From positions 182,042-246,041 of the forward strand of contig JABFRB010000022.1 of NCBI GenBank assembly GCA_013141385.1: 64,000 bases of DNA. Reading direction: 5' to 3'. This DNA is from Bacteroidales bacterium. Lineage in GTDB: Bacteria > Bacteroidota > Bacteroidia > Bacteroidales > Tenuifilaceae. The notes below the pieces were generated by a model, which had not been told where the DNA came from, made no database searches, and saw only the letters and a program-made list of their open reading frames with translations. A program made the position numbers and the translations under genes. Numbering within the stretch: the first letter of the stretch is position 1; each line of letters opens with the position of its first letter. Shown in pieces: positions 6,999 to 16,710 of this stretch.

Positions 6999-8807
6999 AT
7001 GAAAAAATTAGTCTTTTCCTTGCTAATACTTAGCATCGTAAGTTTATCATCACACTCGCAATCTACAAAACATTCATTTGCTTTTAGCAATACCGATTTT
7101 CTGCTCGATGGCAAGCCATATCAGGTTATTAGTGGCGAAATGCATCCTGCACGTATTCCTGCTGAATATTGGCGTCATCGTATTCAGATGGCAAAAGCAA
7201 TGGGATGTAATACAATTGCCGCTTGTGTTTTCTGGAATTACCAAGAAATATCCGAGGGAGTTTATGACTTTTCGACATGGAACAGAAATCTTGCTAAATT
7301 TATTAGCATCGCACAGGAAGAGGGTATGATGGTATTACTAAGACCGGGACCTTACGTATGTGCTGAGTGGGATTTTGGGGGTATTCCCGCATATCTTCTT
7401 AGGATCCCTGATATTAAGGTAAGGTGCATGGATATGCGTTATGTAAAGGCTGTAGAGAACTATTTATCCAAACTTGCCGAAATTATTAAACCCCTACAGG
7501 TTGATAATGGCGGGCCAATACTAATGCTTCAGGTAGAAAATGAATATGGTAGTTACGGAAACGACCGTGAATATTTAAAATCCCTATCAGATATCTGGAG
7601 AAGGAATGGGATAACAATTCCTTTCTTTACCAGCGATGTGCCAAACCAGTATATGCTCGAAGCGGGTAGTATTAAGGGTTGTGCAGGTGGTCTCAATCCT
7701 GGATCGGATCAAGGAAACTTTGATTTAGCTTATCAGATGAACCCTGGGGTTCCAGTATTCAGTAGCCAAACCTATACGGGTGGACTTACCCATTGGGGCG
7801 AACAGTGGGCAAAACCTGATTCAATCGCCTTGCTAAAGGAGGTGAAATTCTTAATGGACACCAAAAAATCTTTCAATTTATACGTTATCCATGGCGGAAC
7901 AAACTTCGGTTTTACCTCTGGTGCTAATTCCGGCGGAAAGGGTTACGAACCTAGTGTTACAAGTTACGATTATAATGCCCCCATCAACGAGCAGGGTTTG
8001 CCAACAGCCAAGTATTTTGCGCTTCGTAAGTTAATTGGATCATATCTGGCTAATGGAAACAAACTTCCCGATTTACCCAAGCCAATTTCTACAATAGAAA
8101 TTCCAGAGATAGGGATGAAACCATTTTCATCAATCTGGGATAATTTACCTACAGCAGTTCAATCGGTACAACCAAAACCATTTGAAGTGCTAGATCAGAA
8201 TCAGGGTTTTATGATATATAAAACAACGCTAATTGGTCACAAAAGCGGTAAACTAGATATAACAAATCTTCATGATTATGCTACCCTATTTTTAAATGGG
8301 AAGTATATCGGGAAGCTTGATCGTAAGGAAGAGAATACTACCATTAGAATCCCAAAATCGGATGTAAAAGATCCAATTCTTGAGATATTAGTTGAAGGAA
8401 TGGGACATATTAATTTCGGTCAGCATATAGTCGATCGTAAAGGTATTACCGATAGGGTTACCCTAAACGGGATGACCTTGATGAACTGGGAAATCTTTAA
8501 ATTTCCAATGAATGATGATTTTATCGCTTCATTAAAACCTTCGGCTAATTTTTCCAAACCCGGGATCTTTTTTAAAGGATCTTTTACTCTGAGTAATGCG
8601 GCAGACACCTATTTTGATTTGTCTAACTATTCAAAGGGGGTTGTATGGGTAAATGGACATAACCTTGGGCGATTCTGGGAGATTGGACCACAAAAACGTT
8701 TATACTGCCCTGCTTGCTGGTTAAAGAATGGGGATAATGAGGTTGTTGTCTTTGATCTGAATCAGGTGGATCCCAAAACGATTAAAGGGATGAAAACGCT
8801 TGAATAG
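6999..8807 (+). CDS. GH35 beta-galactosidase-like protein with altered nucleophile
   Basis: A 602-residue secreted protein. The signal peptide is about residues 1-21 (MKKLVFSLL...SHSQ), then a GH35 TIM barrel and C-terminal jelly-roll domains. The start of the barrel is clear (GEMHPARIP, MGCNTIAACVFWNYQE, LRPGPYVCAEWDFGGIP). The acid/base Glu is present as Glu182 in VENEYGSYG. The nucleophile region, normally SEFYTGW or GEYYPGWLTHWGE, reads SSQTYTGGLTHWGE, with Gln257 where the nucleophile Glu should be and Gly for the conserved Trp. The spacing between the two sites (75 residues) fits the family, so this is a real substitution in the expected place. Retaining hydrolysis by the usual route is therefore doubtful. 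The protein may bind carbohydrate, use another nucleophile, or be inactive. The neighbours are not polysaccharide-utilisation genes. Confidence 0.87.
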   Translation: MKKLVFSLLILSIVSLSSHSQSTKHSFAFSNTDFLLDGKPYQVISGEMHPARIPAEYWRHRIQMAKAMGCNTIAACVFWNYQEISEGVYDFSTWNRNLAKFISIAQEEGMMVLLRPGPYVCAEWDFGGIPAYLLRIPDIKVRCMDMRYVKAVENYLSKLAEIIKPLQVDNGGPILMLQVENEYGSYGNDREYLKSLSDIWRRNGITIPFFTSDVPNQYMLEAGSIKGCAGGLNPGSDQGNFDLAYQMNPGVPVFSSQTYTGGLTHWGEQWAKPDSIALLKEVKFLMDTKKSFNLYVIHGGTNFGFTSGANSGGKGYEPSVTSYDYNAPINEQGLPTAKYFALRKLIGSYLANGNKLPDLPKPISTIEIPEIGMKPFSSIWDNLPTAVQSVQPKPFEVLDQNQGFMIYKTTLIGHKSGKLDITNLHDYATLFLNGKYIGKLDRKEENTTIRIPKSDVKDPILEILVEGMGHINFGQHIVDRKGITDRVTLNGMTLMNWEIFKFPMNDDFIASLKPSANFSKPGIFFKGSFTLSNAADTYFDLSNYSKGVVWVNGHNLGRFWEIGPQKRLYCPACWLKNGDNEVVVFDLNQVDPKTIKGMKTLE

Positions 8808-8873
8808 TGATAGAACACAACCCAATAATGACATATTATCTGTTATCTAATAGCTGATTTCTAGTACCTTCTT

Positions 8874-9563
8874 ATGAATATTGCCTTTATCCTTGTTGAG
8901 CCTGCTGTACCCGAAAATGTTGGTGCTGCTGCACGAGCAATTAAAACCATGGGATTTACCGAATTACGTTTAGTAAATCCATGCGATTACCTGAGTATAA
9001 AGGCAAAGATGCTTGCTCATGCCTCCAATGATATTCTTGAAAATGCCAAAGTTTTTTCTACCCTAGCAGATGCTGTAGCTGATTTGGATTTTACCATTGC
9101 CACCTCGGCAAAGCAACGATGGGTTAAGGTTGATATTATTCCAAACGATAAACTTGTAACGTTCCTTGATGGGAAGGGGAATACAATATCGAATATAGGA
9201 ATTGTTTTCGGCAGGGAGGAATCGGGTTTAAGCAATGAGGAGATTAACCTGTGCAATCGGGTTTCTACAATTCCACTTGCATCCCCCTACCCTTCTATCA
9301 ATCTTGCTCAAACGGTTATGATTTATGCCTACACCTTATCATCCATAAGCCAGCAGGTAGATAATAGTGTTGAAGAAGAAATTAACCCAGAGAGTTTTAG
9401 AATGCTCCAGCAAAGGGTTAAGGAGCTTTTAACCATTGCAAATATTACCCCCGATATGCTTATCTATGGTAGAATCCACGAACGAATAACAGCCCTTAAT
9501 GCCAGTGATATCCGATTACTCCATTCAATAACCAGTAAATTGTTGGATTCGATTAAAGGGTGA
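8874..9563 (+). CDS. trmJ: tRNA (Cm32/Um32) 2'-O-methyltransferase TrmJ
   Basis: A 229-residue SPOUT methyltransferase, cytosolic, that methylates the ribose of tRNA position 32 in the TrmJ family. Visible family motifs are FILVEPAVPENVGAAARA at the N-terminus (with Asn and Arg for RNA/AdoMet chemistry), VFGREESGLSNEE (motif 2), and PLASPYPSINLAQTV (motif 3, trefoil knot). The C-terminal extension (about residues 165-229) is helical, as in TrmJ. The gene stands alone between GH35 and the efflux operon. TrmJ is preferred over TrmH or TrmL because of the N-terminal ILVEP-PENVG form and the C-terminal helices. Confidence 0.88.
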   Translation: MNIAFILVEPAVPENVGAAARAIKTMGFTELRLVNPCDYLSIKAKMLAHASNDILENAKVFSTLADAVADLDFTIATSAKQRWVKVDIIPNDKLVTFLDGKGNTISNIGIVFGREESGLSNEEINLCNRVSTIPLASPYPSINLAQTVMIYAYTLSSISQQVDNSVEEEINPESFRMLQQRVKELLTIANITPDMLIYGRIHERITALNASDIRLLHSITSKLLDSIKG

Positions 9564-9717
9564 TGATAGTGTTTAGTATTTGGTGTTTAGTTTGTCCATT
9601 GTCCGTGCCTAAATAACGTTGACCGAATTTGATTTTGCATTATTCAATTTTTGATTTCAATTCCACTGTCCAAGAAATTTGATTATAAATCATTTAACAT
9701 TTTTTAAAATAAACTAT

Positions 9718-9745
9718 GGAAACATTTTATATAAAATTTGTTTCC
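9718..9745. promoter_or_regulatory. Palindromic operator candidate for the TetR-type regulator
   Basis: A 28-bp near-palindrome: GGAAACA at the left end, TGTTTCC at the right end, and an AT-rich centre (TTTTATATAAAA) that is also symmetrical. It overlaps the -33 box of the promoter for the TetR-efflux operon and lies 28 bp before the regulator start. Position and symmetry fit autorepression by the TetR protein; binding itself is inferred. Confidence 0.6.
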
Positions 9746-9768
9746 TAAGTTTTTTCATTATAGTTTTG
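9737..9768 (+). promoter_or_regulatory. Bacteroidota-type promoter for the efflux operon
   Basis: TTTG (9737-9740), a 20-bp spacer, then TAGTTTTG (9761-9768) match the TTTG / TAnnTTTG consensus. Transcription would begin about five bases after the last G, almost at the ATG (9773), so the mRNA may be leaderless or nearly so. Confidence 0.6.
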
Positions 9769-9772
9769 CCGC

Positions 9773-10402
9773 ATGAACGAAGAGCAAAAAAAGATATTAT
9801 TAAAAGTCGGTGAACTGTACAATAAATACGGTATCAAGAGCATTACCATGGATGATGTTGCTCGAGAATTAGGCATTTCCAAGAAAACTCTTTACCAGTT
9901 TGTTTCCGATAAGGATGATTTGGTTGGTAAATATATTGAGAGTGAAATTGAACAAAGACAGGAAGCAATTTGTAAGTGCTTTGGAGAAGGATTTAATGCT
10001 ATTGAGGAGCTATTTGAGATTTCACTTTTTATGAATAAAATTATTAGAAATCAGAATCCTACAACCGAATATGATTTGAAAAAGTATTACCCACACCATT
10101 TTCAAAAGATAGTAAAAGTCCGTAGGGAGAGGATGTACAATTATATACTGTTGAATCTTCGAAAGGGAAAAGAAGAAGGGTTGTACCGTGAGGAACTGAA
10201 CGAAGAGGTAATTGCCAAATTACACCTTTCTCGTGCCGAGAATGTTCATTTTACCGAAATATTTACAATTGAAGAATTTACATCAATTAAACTATTCTTG
10301 GAATTGTTAATCTACCATGTTCGTGGTATTTCAACAGAAAAAGGGATAAATGTTTTAGAAAAAAAGATTAAAGAATTAGAATCAGTAACATTAAATAATT
10401 AA
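9773..10402 (+). CDS. TetR/AcrR-family transcriptional regulator
   Basis: A 209-residue regulator. An N-terminal TetR helix-turn-helix spans about residues 8-55 (YGIKSITMDDVARELGISKKTLYQ), followed by a long helical ligand-binding domain with no assignable ligand. It is the first gene of a tight cluster: the TolC-like gene starts 3 bp after its stop, followed by the fusion protein and pump genes. A 28-bp palindrome over its own promoter is the obvious operator. It is therefore likely to repress its own operon until an exported compound binds; the inducer is unknown. Confidence 0.9.
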   Translation: MNEEQKKILLKVGELYNKYGIKSITMDDVARELGISKKTLYQFVSDKDDLVGKYIESEIEQRQEAICKCFGEGFNAIEELFEISLFMNKIIRNQNPTTEYDLKKYYPHHFQKIVKVRRERMYNYILLNLRKGKEEGLYREELNEEVIAKLHLSRAENVHFTEIFTIEEFTSIKLFLELLIYHVRGISTEKGINVLEKKIKELESVTLNN

Positions 10403-10405
10403 AGT

Positions 10406-11791
10406 ATGATGGTGATACGTAAATGTCTATTAACGTTTATTATTCTAGGATTAATTTACGAAGGGTTTGGGCAAGAAAAAAGTGAAACCGCTGTAAAGAA
10501 TCAGTTTACTCTTGAGGAGGCCGTTCAATATGCTATTCAAAATGGTTATGATGTAAAATCAAAAGGTATAGATTTAACTGTTGCTAAAAAGAAAATTTGG
10601 GAGGTAACTGCAATGGGTTTGCCGCAGGTAAGTGGCAGTGTGGCTTATCAGCATGTTTTTGAAGTACCTGTGCTAAGCTTTGGTTATGCTTTCGATCCTA
10701 GTTCATTACCTTCTGGGGTAAATCTTACCAAACAGGATATTATTGATGCATACAAACCGGCTACTCCTATTTCTTTAGGGGTTGCAAACAATACAACCTG
10801 GGATGTAACAGTATCTCAGCTAATCTTTAGTGGTGAATATATTGTTGGTTTACGCGCATCCAAAGTTTTCCGAGAGATGTCCGAGCAAAACCTTACAAAG
10901 TCTTATGAAGATATAAAAGAATCGGTCTCCACCTCTTACTATTTAGCACTGGTAATTGACGAAAATGTTCGTATTTTAAAAGAAACACAACAAATTACCG
11001 ATTCTAACCTAAAGGATCTAGTTGCAATGGGCGATCAGGGACTTGTTGAGCAAACTGGTGTAGATCAAGTAAGAATCATCAAATCTACTATCGATAATGC
11101 GGTAAGTTCGTTGGAAAGGGCAGCTGTTGTATCAAAAAACCTTTTAAAATTTCAAATGGGCTTGCCAATTGAGAGCGAAATTACCCTAACCGATAAGCTT
11201 GATAAGTATACCGATGAATCATTTTTCACCCCCTATATGGGAGAAAAATTTGACGTTACAAAAACCATGGATTACCAGATTCTTGAAACTGGAGTGAAAC
11301 TTCAGAAACTTAACTGGGATAGAGAAAAAACGACATTCCTACCTTCATTAGCAGGTTATTTTAGGCATTATGAGCAGCTAAAATCGGCAAGTTTCAATTT
11401 TCAACCCAAAAATGTTGCTGGTATAAATATTTCGGTTCCAATATTTTCCAGCGGAATGCGTGGTGTGAAAGTTCAGCAGGCTAGACTTAATTTCGAAAAA
11501 ATGAAATTATCACAACAGCAGGCAACTGAAGGATTAAACCTACAGTATCAGAACACTTTCAACGAATTTCAAACCGCCTTTTCAAGCTTTATAACTAATA
11601 AGAAGAATATGGAGTTGGCTAAAAGGATTTTTGATCAAACTATGATAAAGTATAAGGAAGGAGTTTCTTCTGCAATGGATTTAAATACAGCCGAAAACCA
11701 ATACCTTACAACTCAAAGAGATTATTTTTCGGCGCTAAACAGCCTATTAACAGCAAAAGTTAAACTCAATAAACTACTTTCAAAAAACTAA
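10406..11791 (+). CDS. TolC-like outer-membrane efflux protein
   Basis: A 461-residue outer-membrane factor. The signal peptide is about residues 1-22 (CLLTFIILGLIYEGFG), then two OEP repeats of long helices and short strands. The first begins FTLEEAVQYAIQNGYDVK and the second contains NFEKMKLSQQQ and GVSSAMDLNTAENQYL, the usual end of the second helical hairpin. It forms the exit duct of the tripartite pump encoded by the next two genes. The two adjacent Met codons at the start (10406, 10409) cannot be told apart. Confidence 0.9.
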   Translation: MMVIRKCLLTFIILGLIYEGFGQEKSETAVKNQFTLEEAVQYAIQNGYDVKSKGIDLTVAKKKIWEVTAMGLPQVSGSVAYQHVFEVPVLSFGYAFDPSSLPSGVNLTKQDIIDAYKPATPISLGVANNTTWDVTVSQLIFSGEYIVGLRASKVFREMSEQNLTKSYEDIKESVSTSYYLALVIDENVRILKETQQITDSNLKDLVAMGDQGLVEQTGVDQVRIIKSTIDNAVSSLERAAVVSKNLLKFQMGLPIESEITLTDKLDKYTDESFFTPYMGEKFDVTKTMDYQILETGVKLQKLNWDREKTTFLPSLAGYFRHYEQLKSASFNFQPKNVAGINISVPIFSSGMRGVKVQQARLNFEKMKLSQQQATEGLNLQYQNTFNEFQTAFSSFITNKKNMELAKRIFDQTMIKYKEGVSSAMDLNTAENQYLTTQRDYFSALNSLLTAKVKLNKLLSKN

Positions 11792-11832
11792 ATATCGAAT
11801 TTCTTAAAATTGATAACTGAAAAAATCATAAT

Positions 11833-12957
11833 ATGAAGACAAAATTATTAATACTACTCCTAGGCATTCTAGTGGTTTCTTGTAATAAAGGTGACAATAA
11901 ACAGGCTGAACTTGCTAAGCTAAAGGAACAACGTCAGGCTATTGATGAAAAAATTAAGAATCTTGAGAGCGAAGTACAAAAGGTAGCTGGTGTAACATTA
12001 AATCCCGAAAAATTTAAGTTTGTTGGGGTTACTGAGGTTAAGACTAGCCCTTTCGACCATTATACCAGAGCACAAGGTAAATTGGATGGTGAGCAAAACG
12101 CCAGCGTTTTTGCCGAAGCACCAGGAACCGTATTAGCAAAATACGCTGATGTTGGCCAGCATGTAGTTAAAGGTCAGATATTAGCCCAACTTGATGATGA
12201 TCAATATCGTAAGCAGCTTGAAAGTTTAGAAACCCAATACAAATTTGTTGCTGATATGTTCGATAAACAAAAACGTCTTTGGGATCAAAAAATTGGTAGT
12301 GAGGTTCAGTATCTACAAGCCAAATCCAATAAGGAATCGCTTGAGCAGCAAATTGCCTCTTTAAAACAGCAGATTGAAAAGTTCAAAATAAAATCCCCAG
12401 TTGATGGTAATATTGAGGAGTGTAACATTAGGGTAGGCGGTATGGTTAGCCCAGATCCACGTCAGGTGGCATACCGTGTTGTTGCTTTTAGAAACTTGAA
12501 AGTTACGGCCGAAGTATCGGAAGCATACTCTTCAAGGGTTCAAAAAGGAGACAAGCTGTTGGTTAATTTCCCTGATATCAACCAACAGGTTGAAACCAAG
12601 GTTGACTTTGTTAGCCAGTATATTAATCCTGTAAATAGAACTTTTATAATCGAGACTAGGCTTTCAAACCCTATTCAAGATCTAAAAGCCAATATGATTG
12701 CAATTATTCAGATTAACGATTATCATACCGATAATGCGGTTGTACTCTCAATGAACGTAATACAAACCGATGCTAAAGGGAGTTACGTATATGTAATCCG
12801 TCCAAAGGATAAATACAATGCAGCATATAAGCAACCTGTAAAACTTGGTATAAGTTACAACGGATTAGCTGAAATCCTTGAGGGTGTTAAGCCTACTGAA
12901 AAGGTTATTTCATTGGGTTATCAAGAACTAATAGATGGAGAATATGTAAGATTTTAG
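11833..12957 (+). CDS. RND efflux membrane fusion lipoprotein
   Basis: A 374-residue periplasmic adaptor. The N-terminus is a lipoprotein signal ending VVSC (Cys17), followed by a short coiled coil (residues 25-50). The lipoyl/biotinyl half-motifs are EAPGTVLAKYADVGQHVVKGQILAQLDD and KIKSPVDGNIEECNIRVGGMV, separated by a helical hairpin; beta-barrel and membrane-proximal domains follow. It links the inner-membrane pump to the TolC-like channel. It is co-directional with both, 41 bp after the channel gene and 20 bp before the pump gene. Confidence 0.9.
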   Translation: MKTKLLILLLGILVVSCNKGDNKQAELAKLKEQRQAIDEKIKNLESEVQKVAGVTLNPEKFKFVGVTEVKTSPFDHYTRAQGKLDGEQNASVFAEAPGTVLAKYADVGQHVVKGQILAQLDDDQYRKQLESLETQYKFVADMFDKQKRLWDQKIGSEVQYLQAKSNKESLEQQIASLKQQIEKFKIKSPVDGNIEECNIRVGGMVSPDPRQVAYRVVAFRNLKVTAEVSEAYSSRVQKGDKLLVNFPDINQQVETKVDFVSQYINPVNRTFIIETRLSNPIQDLKANMIAIIQINDYHTDNAVVLSMNVIQTDAKGSYVYVIRPKDKYNAAYKQPVKLGISYNGLAEILEGVKPTEKVISLGYQELIDGEYVRF

Positions 12958-12977
12958 CTTTTTGATTATTATCATAA

Positions 12978-15900
12978 ATGCTAAAACATAAAACAATAAC
13001 TTTCATGGAAAAGAAATACAAAGAGTTTTTTGCAACCAGCTGGGCTATCGATAATAAGATTAGCGTCTATGTACTGGTTTTTATTATAACGGTTTTTGGT
13101 CTCATCAACTATTTTACAATTCCAAAGGAACAATTCCCTGAAATTGTAATCCCGCAAATTATTGTTAGCACTGTGTATCCTGGGACTTCTCCTACCGATA
13201 TGGAGAATTTGGTAACTCGTCCCTTGGAAAAAAATATAAAATCAATCAATGGTGTTAAAAAAATTACTTCACGCTCCTTTCAGGATTACTCGGCTATAAT
13301 TGTTGAGTTTAATACGAATGTAGAGGTGAAAGATGCAAAGCAAAAAGTAAAAGATGCTGTTGATAAAACATCTAATGATTTACCCAAGGATCAAACCTTT
13401 AAAGAGCCAACAGTAACAGATATCGATCTATCTGAGATTCCAATCATGTACATCAACCTTTCAGGTGATATACCATTGGATCGATTGAAAAAGTATGCCG
13501 ACGATATGCAGGAGAAGTTCGAAGGGCTAAAGGAGATTACACGTGTTGATATTATTGGTGCGCTTGATCGCGAAATCCAAATCAACATGGATATGTATAA
13601 AATGAGAGCGGCTAATTTAACTTTCTATGATGTTCAATCGGCTGTTGCTGCGAACAATGTAACCGTATCGGGTGGAAATATTGATTTGCAGGGTATGAGC
13701 CGTTCAATTCGTGTTGTTGGTGAGATAAAAAATATTGAAGAGGTAAAGAATATTGTTGTCAGCACATCAAGTGGTGCCCAAGTTAAACTTAAGGATATTG
13801 CTGTGGTTGTTGATTCCTATCATGATCAAGAAAGTTTTGCACGCTACAATGGAAAAAATGTAATTACCCTTAATATAATTAAAAAAAGCGGTCAAAATCT
13901 ACTCGATGCATCCGATCAAATAAAGGAAATAATTACCGATTTTAAAGATAATAAGTTACCACCCAATTTAGCTGTTGAGATTACTGGTGATCAATCCCGT
14001 TTTACAAGGAACACGTTAACCGAATTGAACAATACAATTATCATTGGATTCATATTGGTTACCTTGGTACTGATGTTTTTCATGGGTGTTGTAAACTCCA
14101 TCTTTGTTGGTCTGTCAGTTCCTTTATCAATGTTTATTGCCTACATATTCATGCCATATATTGGTTTTACAATGAATATGTTGGTAATGTTTGCATTCAT
14201 CTTCGCCCTTGGAATTGTTGTTGACGATGCCATTGTGGTTATTGAGAATACCCACCGAATTTTTAAGAAGACAAAACTGCCAATTGCCGTTTCAGCGAAG
14301 TTTGGGGCAGGGGAAGTGTTTGCTCCAATTCTTTCGGGTACCTTAACTACATTAGCCCCATTTCTACCATTAGCATTTTGGTCTGGTGTTGTTGGAAGTT
14401 TTATGAAATTCATTCCAATCACTCTAATAATAACACTATTTGCATCACTTATTGTTGCTTACATATTCAACCCTATTTTTGCTGTTGACTTTATGAAGCA
14501 TGACGATGAGGATCGTCCCGTTCCACTTTCAAAATTGTACAAAATTACACTCGGAATAATAGCTGCAGCAATTCCATTCTATTTATTAAGCTATACTGGA
14601 ATTGGCAATTTTCTAGTTTTTATAGCCATAGTTATATTTATGCATAATATATTCTGGTATAAGGTGCTTCGGAAATTCCAGTCACGTTTTATTCCAGCAA
14701 TGATGCGCAGATATGAGAGCCTTTTAGCATGGGTACTCCTTGGAAAGCGACCCATCAAAATTCTATGGGCAATGATTGCTTTATTTGTTGTTACGATGGT
14801 TGTAAACCACTATGTTAAGACAGATGTCGTATTCTTCCCAAATAACGAACCCAATTCATTGAATGCCTATATTAAAATGCCTATTGGTACTGACATACAT
14901 GTTACGGATTCAGTAGCCAAAGTTGTAGAACGTCGTGTTATGGGTGTTTTTGGTAATAACAACCCAATCGTTGAATCGGTTGTGACTAATGTTGCATTAG
15001 GTGCCTCAGAAGATATCTTCGATAATTCAACTAAATCATCAAATTTAGCGAAGATTGCTATTAACTTTGTTGAGTATAGCAAACGAGGAGGCGTTAGTAC
15101 AGGCGTTTATTTGGCTGAAATTCGAAAAGTGGTTAAAGATATTCCTGGTGCTGAAATCATTATTGATAAGAACAGTTCGGGACCACCAACAGGTAAACCA
15201 ATCAACATTGAATTTGCAGGTGAAAATCTTACAGATTTGGTTAATACAACCTCCAAATTTATACGATTCATCGATTCACTTCAGATTGGTGGTATTGAAG
15301 AGCTGAAATCGGACTTTGCAGCTACAAAACCTGAAATTGTTATCAACCTAGATCGCGAAAGGGCAAATATCGAAGGAATTTCGGCTGGTATTGTTGGTGG
15401 TGCTATACGTACTGCAAGATTTGGCACGGAGATTTCGAAATATCGTGAAGGAGAGGATCAATATCCAATTATGCTTCGCTTTGAGGAGAACCAGCGCAAC
15501 GATATTGAGCAGCTGCTTAATTTGACAATTACTTACCGTGACATGAACTCGGGTGCAATTCGCCAGATTCCTCTATCTGTTGTTGCTAAAATTGATTATG
15601 TAACCAGCTACGGACAGATAAATCGTTTAAACTTAAAGAGGGTTATCACACTTTCATCGAATGTTTTGGATGGTTATACAGCAAACGCTATTATTCCTCA
15701 AATTCAAAAAGCGTTGCCTCAGTATTCAAAACCCAATGGTGTTGAAATTAGAATTACTGGTGAGCAAGAAGATCAACAGGAGTCAATGGTGTTTTTATCC
15801 AAGGCAATGTTACTTTCCTTGTTCTTGATTATGTTTATTATGATTACCCAATTCAACTCAATGTCAAAACCATTGATCATTGTTTCGGAGGTAATATTTA

Positions 15901-16397
15901 GTATAATGGGTGTACTCATTGGGTATATGATTTTTGGAATGACCATTTCAATTATCATGACCGGTATGGGTATTGTTGCCCTAGCAGGTATAGTGGTGAG
16001 AAATGGTATACTTCTGGTTGAATTTACCGATGTACTCAAGGAGAAGGGAATGAAAACCCGCGAGGCCATTATTGAAGCCGGAAAAACACGTATTACACCT
16101 GTTATTCTTACTGCAACTGCAACCATTCTTGGACTAATTCCATTAGCCATTGGGATGAACATTAACTTTATTACTCTATTTACGGATTTGAATCCACACC
16201 TCCATTTTGGTGGCGATAATGTTATGTTCTTTGGCCCGCTATCGTGGACAATAATATTCGGGTTAAGTTTTGCAACATTCCTAACGCTAATTCTAATACC
16301 TGTGATGTACTTTGTAATTTACTCACGTGGTATTAGGAGACAACGCCGTAAATCCAACAGATTAGCACAGAAAGTTGATTTTAAAAAGTTGTACTAG
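12978..16397 (+). CDS. RND-family efflux pump (AcrB/MdtB-like)
   Basis: A 1139-residue inner-membrane transporter driven by proton flow. It has the RND layout: TM1 (residues 27-47), a large periplasmic loop, TM2-6, TM7, a second loop, and TM8-12. The TM4 motif GIVVDDAIVVIENTHR contains the paired Asp needed for proton relay. Late TMs contain GIVVRNGILLVEF. It is the last gene of the TetR-regulated operon and is followed by a strong terminator. An ATG at 13005 (MEKKYKEFF) is an equally plausible start. Substrates cannot be read from sequence; drug or metabolite export is the usual role. Confidence 0.92.
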   Translation: MLKHKTITFMEKKYKEFFATSWAIDNKISVYVLVFIITVFGLINYFTIPKEQFPEIVIPQIIVSTVYPGTSPTDMENLVTRPLEKNIKSINGVKKITSRSFQDYSAIIVEFNTNVEVKDAKQKVKDAVDKTSNDLPKDQTFKEPTVTDIDLSEIPIMYINLSGDIPLDRLKKYADDMQEKFEGLKEITRVDIIGALDREIQINMDMYKMRAANLTFYDVQSAVAANNVTVSGGNIDLQGMSRSIRVVGEIKNIEEVKNIVVSTSSGAQVKLKDIAVVVDSYHDQESFARYNGKNVITLNIIKKSGQNLLDASDQIKEIITDFKDNKLPPNLAVEITGDQSRFTRNTLTELNNTIIIGFILVTLVLMFFMGVVNSIFVGLSVPLSMFIAYIFMPYIGFTMNMLVMFAFIFALGIVVDDAIVVIENTHRIFKKTKLPIAVSAKFGAGEVFAPILSGTLTTLAPFLPLAFWSGVVGSFMKFIPITLIITLFASLIVAYIFNPIFAVDFMKHDDEDRPVPLSKLYKITLGIIAAAIPFYLLSYTGIGNFLVFIAIVIFMHNIFWYKVLRKFQSRFIPAMMRRYESLLAWVLLGKRPIKILWAMIALFVVTMVVNHYVKTDVVFFPNNEPNSLNAYIKMPIGTDIHVTDSVAKVVERRVMGVFGNNNPIVESVVTNVALGASEDIFDNSTKSSNLAKIAINFVEYSKRGGVSTGVYLAEIRKVVKDIPGAEIIIDKNSSGPPTGKPINIEFAGENLTDLVNTTSKFIRFIDSLQIGGIEELKSDFAATKPEIVINLDRERANIEGISAGIVGGAIRTARFGTEISKYREGEDQYPIMLRFEENQRNDIEQLLNLTITYRDMNSGAIRQIPLSVVAKIDYVTSYGQINRLNLKRVITLSSNVLDGYTANAIIPQIQKALPQYSKPNGVEIRITGEQEDQQESMVFLSKAMLLSLFLIMFIMITQFNSMSKPLIIVSEVIFSIMGVLIGYMIFGMTISIIMTGMGIVALAGIVVRNGILLVEFTDVLKEKGMKTREAIIEAGKTRITPVILTATATILGLIPLAIGMNINFITLFTDLNPHLHFGGDNVMFFGPLSWTIIFGLSFATFLTLILIPVMYFVIYSRGIRRQRRKSNRLAQKVDFKKLY

Positions 16398-16417
16398 AAT
16401 TAAAATAATAACGAATA

Positions 16418-16461
16418 AACCCCAACCCTTTTGATTTAAGGAGTTGGGGTTGTTTTTTTTT
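16418..16461 (+). terminator. Rho-independent terminator of the efflux operon
   Basis: AACCCCAAC and GTTGGGGTT form a perfect 9-bp stem, extended inside by CCTT/AAGG, followed by G and nine or more T. It lies 20 bp after the pump stop codon. Confidence 0.9.
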
Positions 16462-16489
16462 GAATAGACCAATTAATGCATCTAGCGTC

Positions 16490-16710
16490 CCAACAGGAAC
16501 TGTCCCGTAGGGACAAAATATCGGTAAAACTAAAAGCATTCCCCCATATCCTAAAATCCCATCGGGATGAAATAGAGTTTGGCTTATTGTAGAATACGGA
16601 AGTCCGAAAAGTTTCCGATTTCATCCCTAGCGGGATTTTTAAAAATACTCATGTTATCCTTTACCGATATAACGTCCCTATCGGGACTGTTTGATAGGGA
16701 CAAAATACTG
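16490..16710. repeat. Cluster of short palindromic repeats (TCCC-nn-GGGA)
   Basis: Four variants of one theme occur within 220 bp: GTCCCGTAGGGAC (16502-16514), TCCCATCGGGA (about 16557-16567), TCCCTAGCGGGA (about 16625-16636) and GTCCCTATCGGGAC (about 16675-16686). Two copies share the flank GGACAAAATA. They look like dispersed REP-type repeats. Confidence 0.6.
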
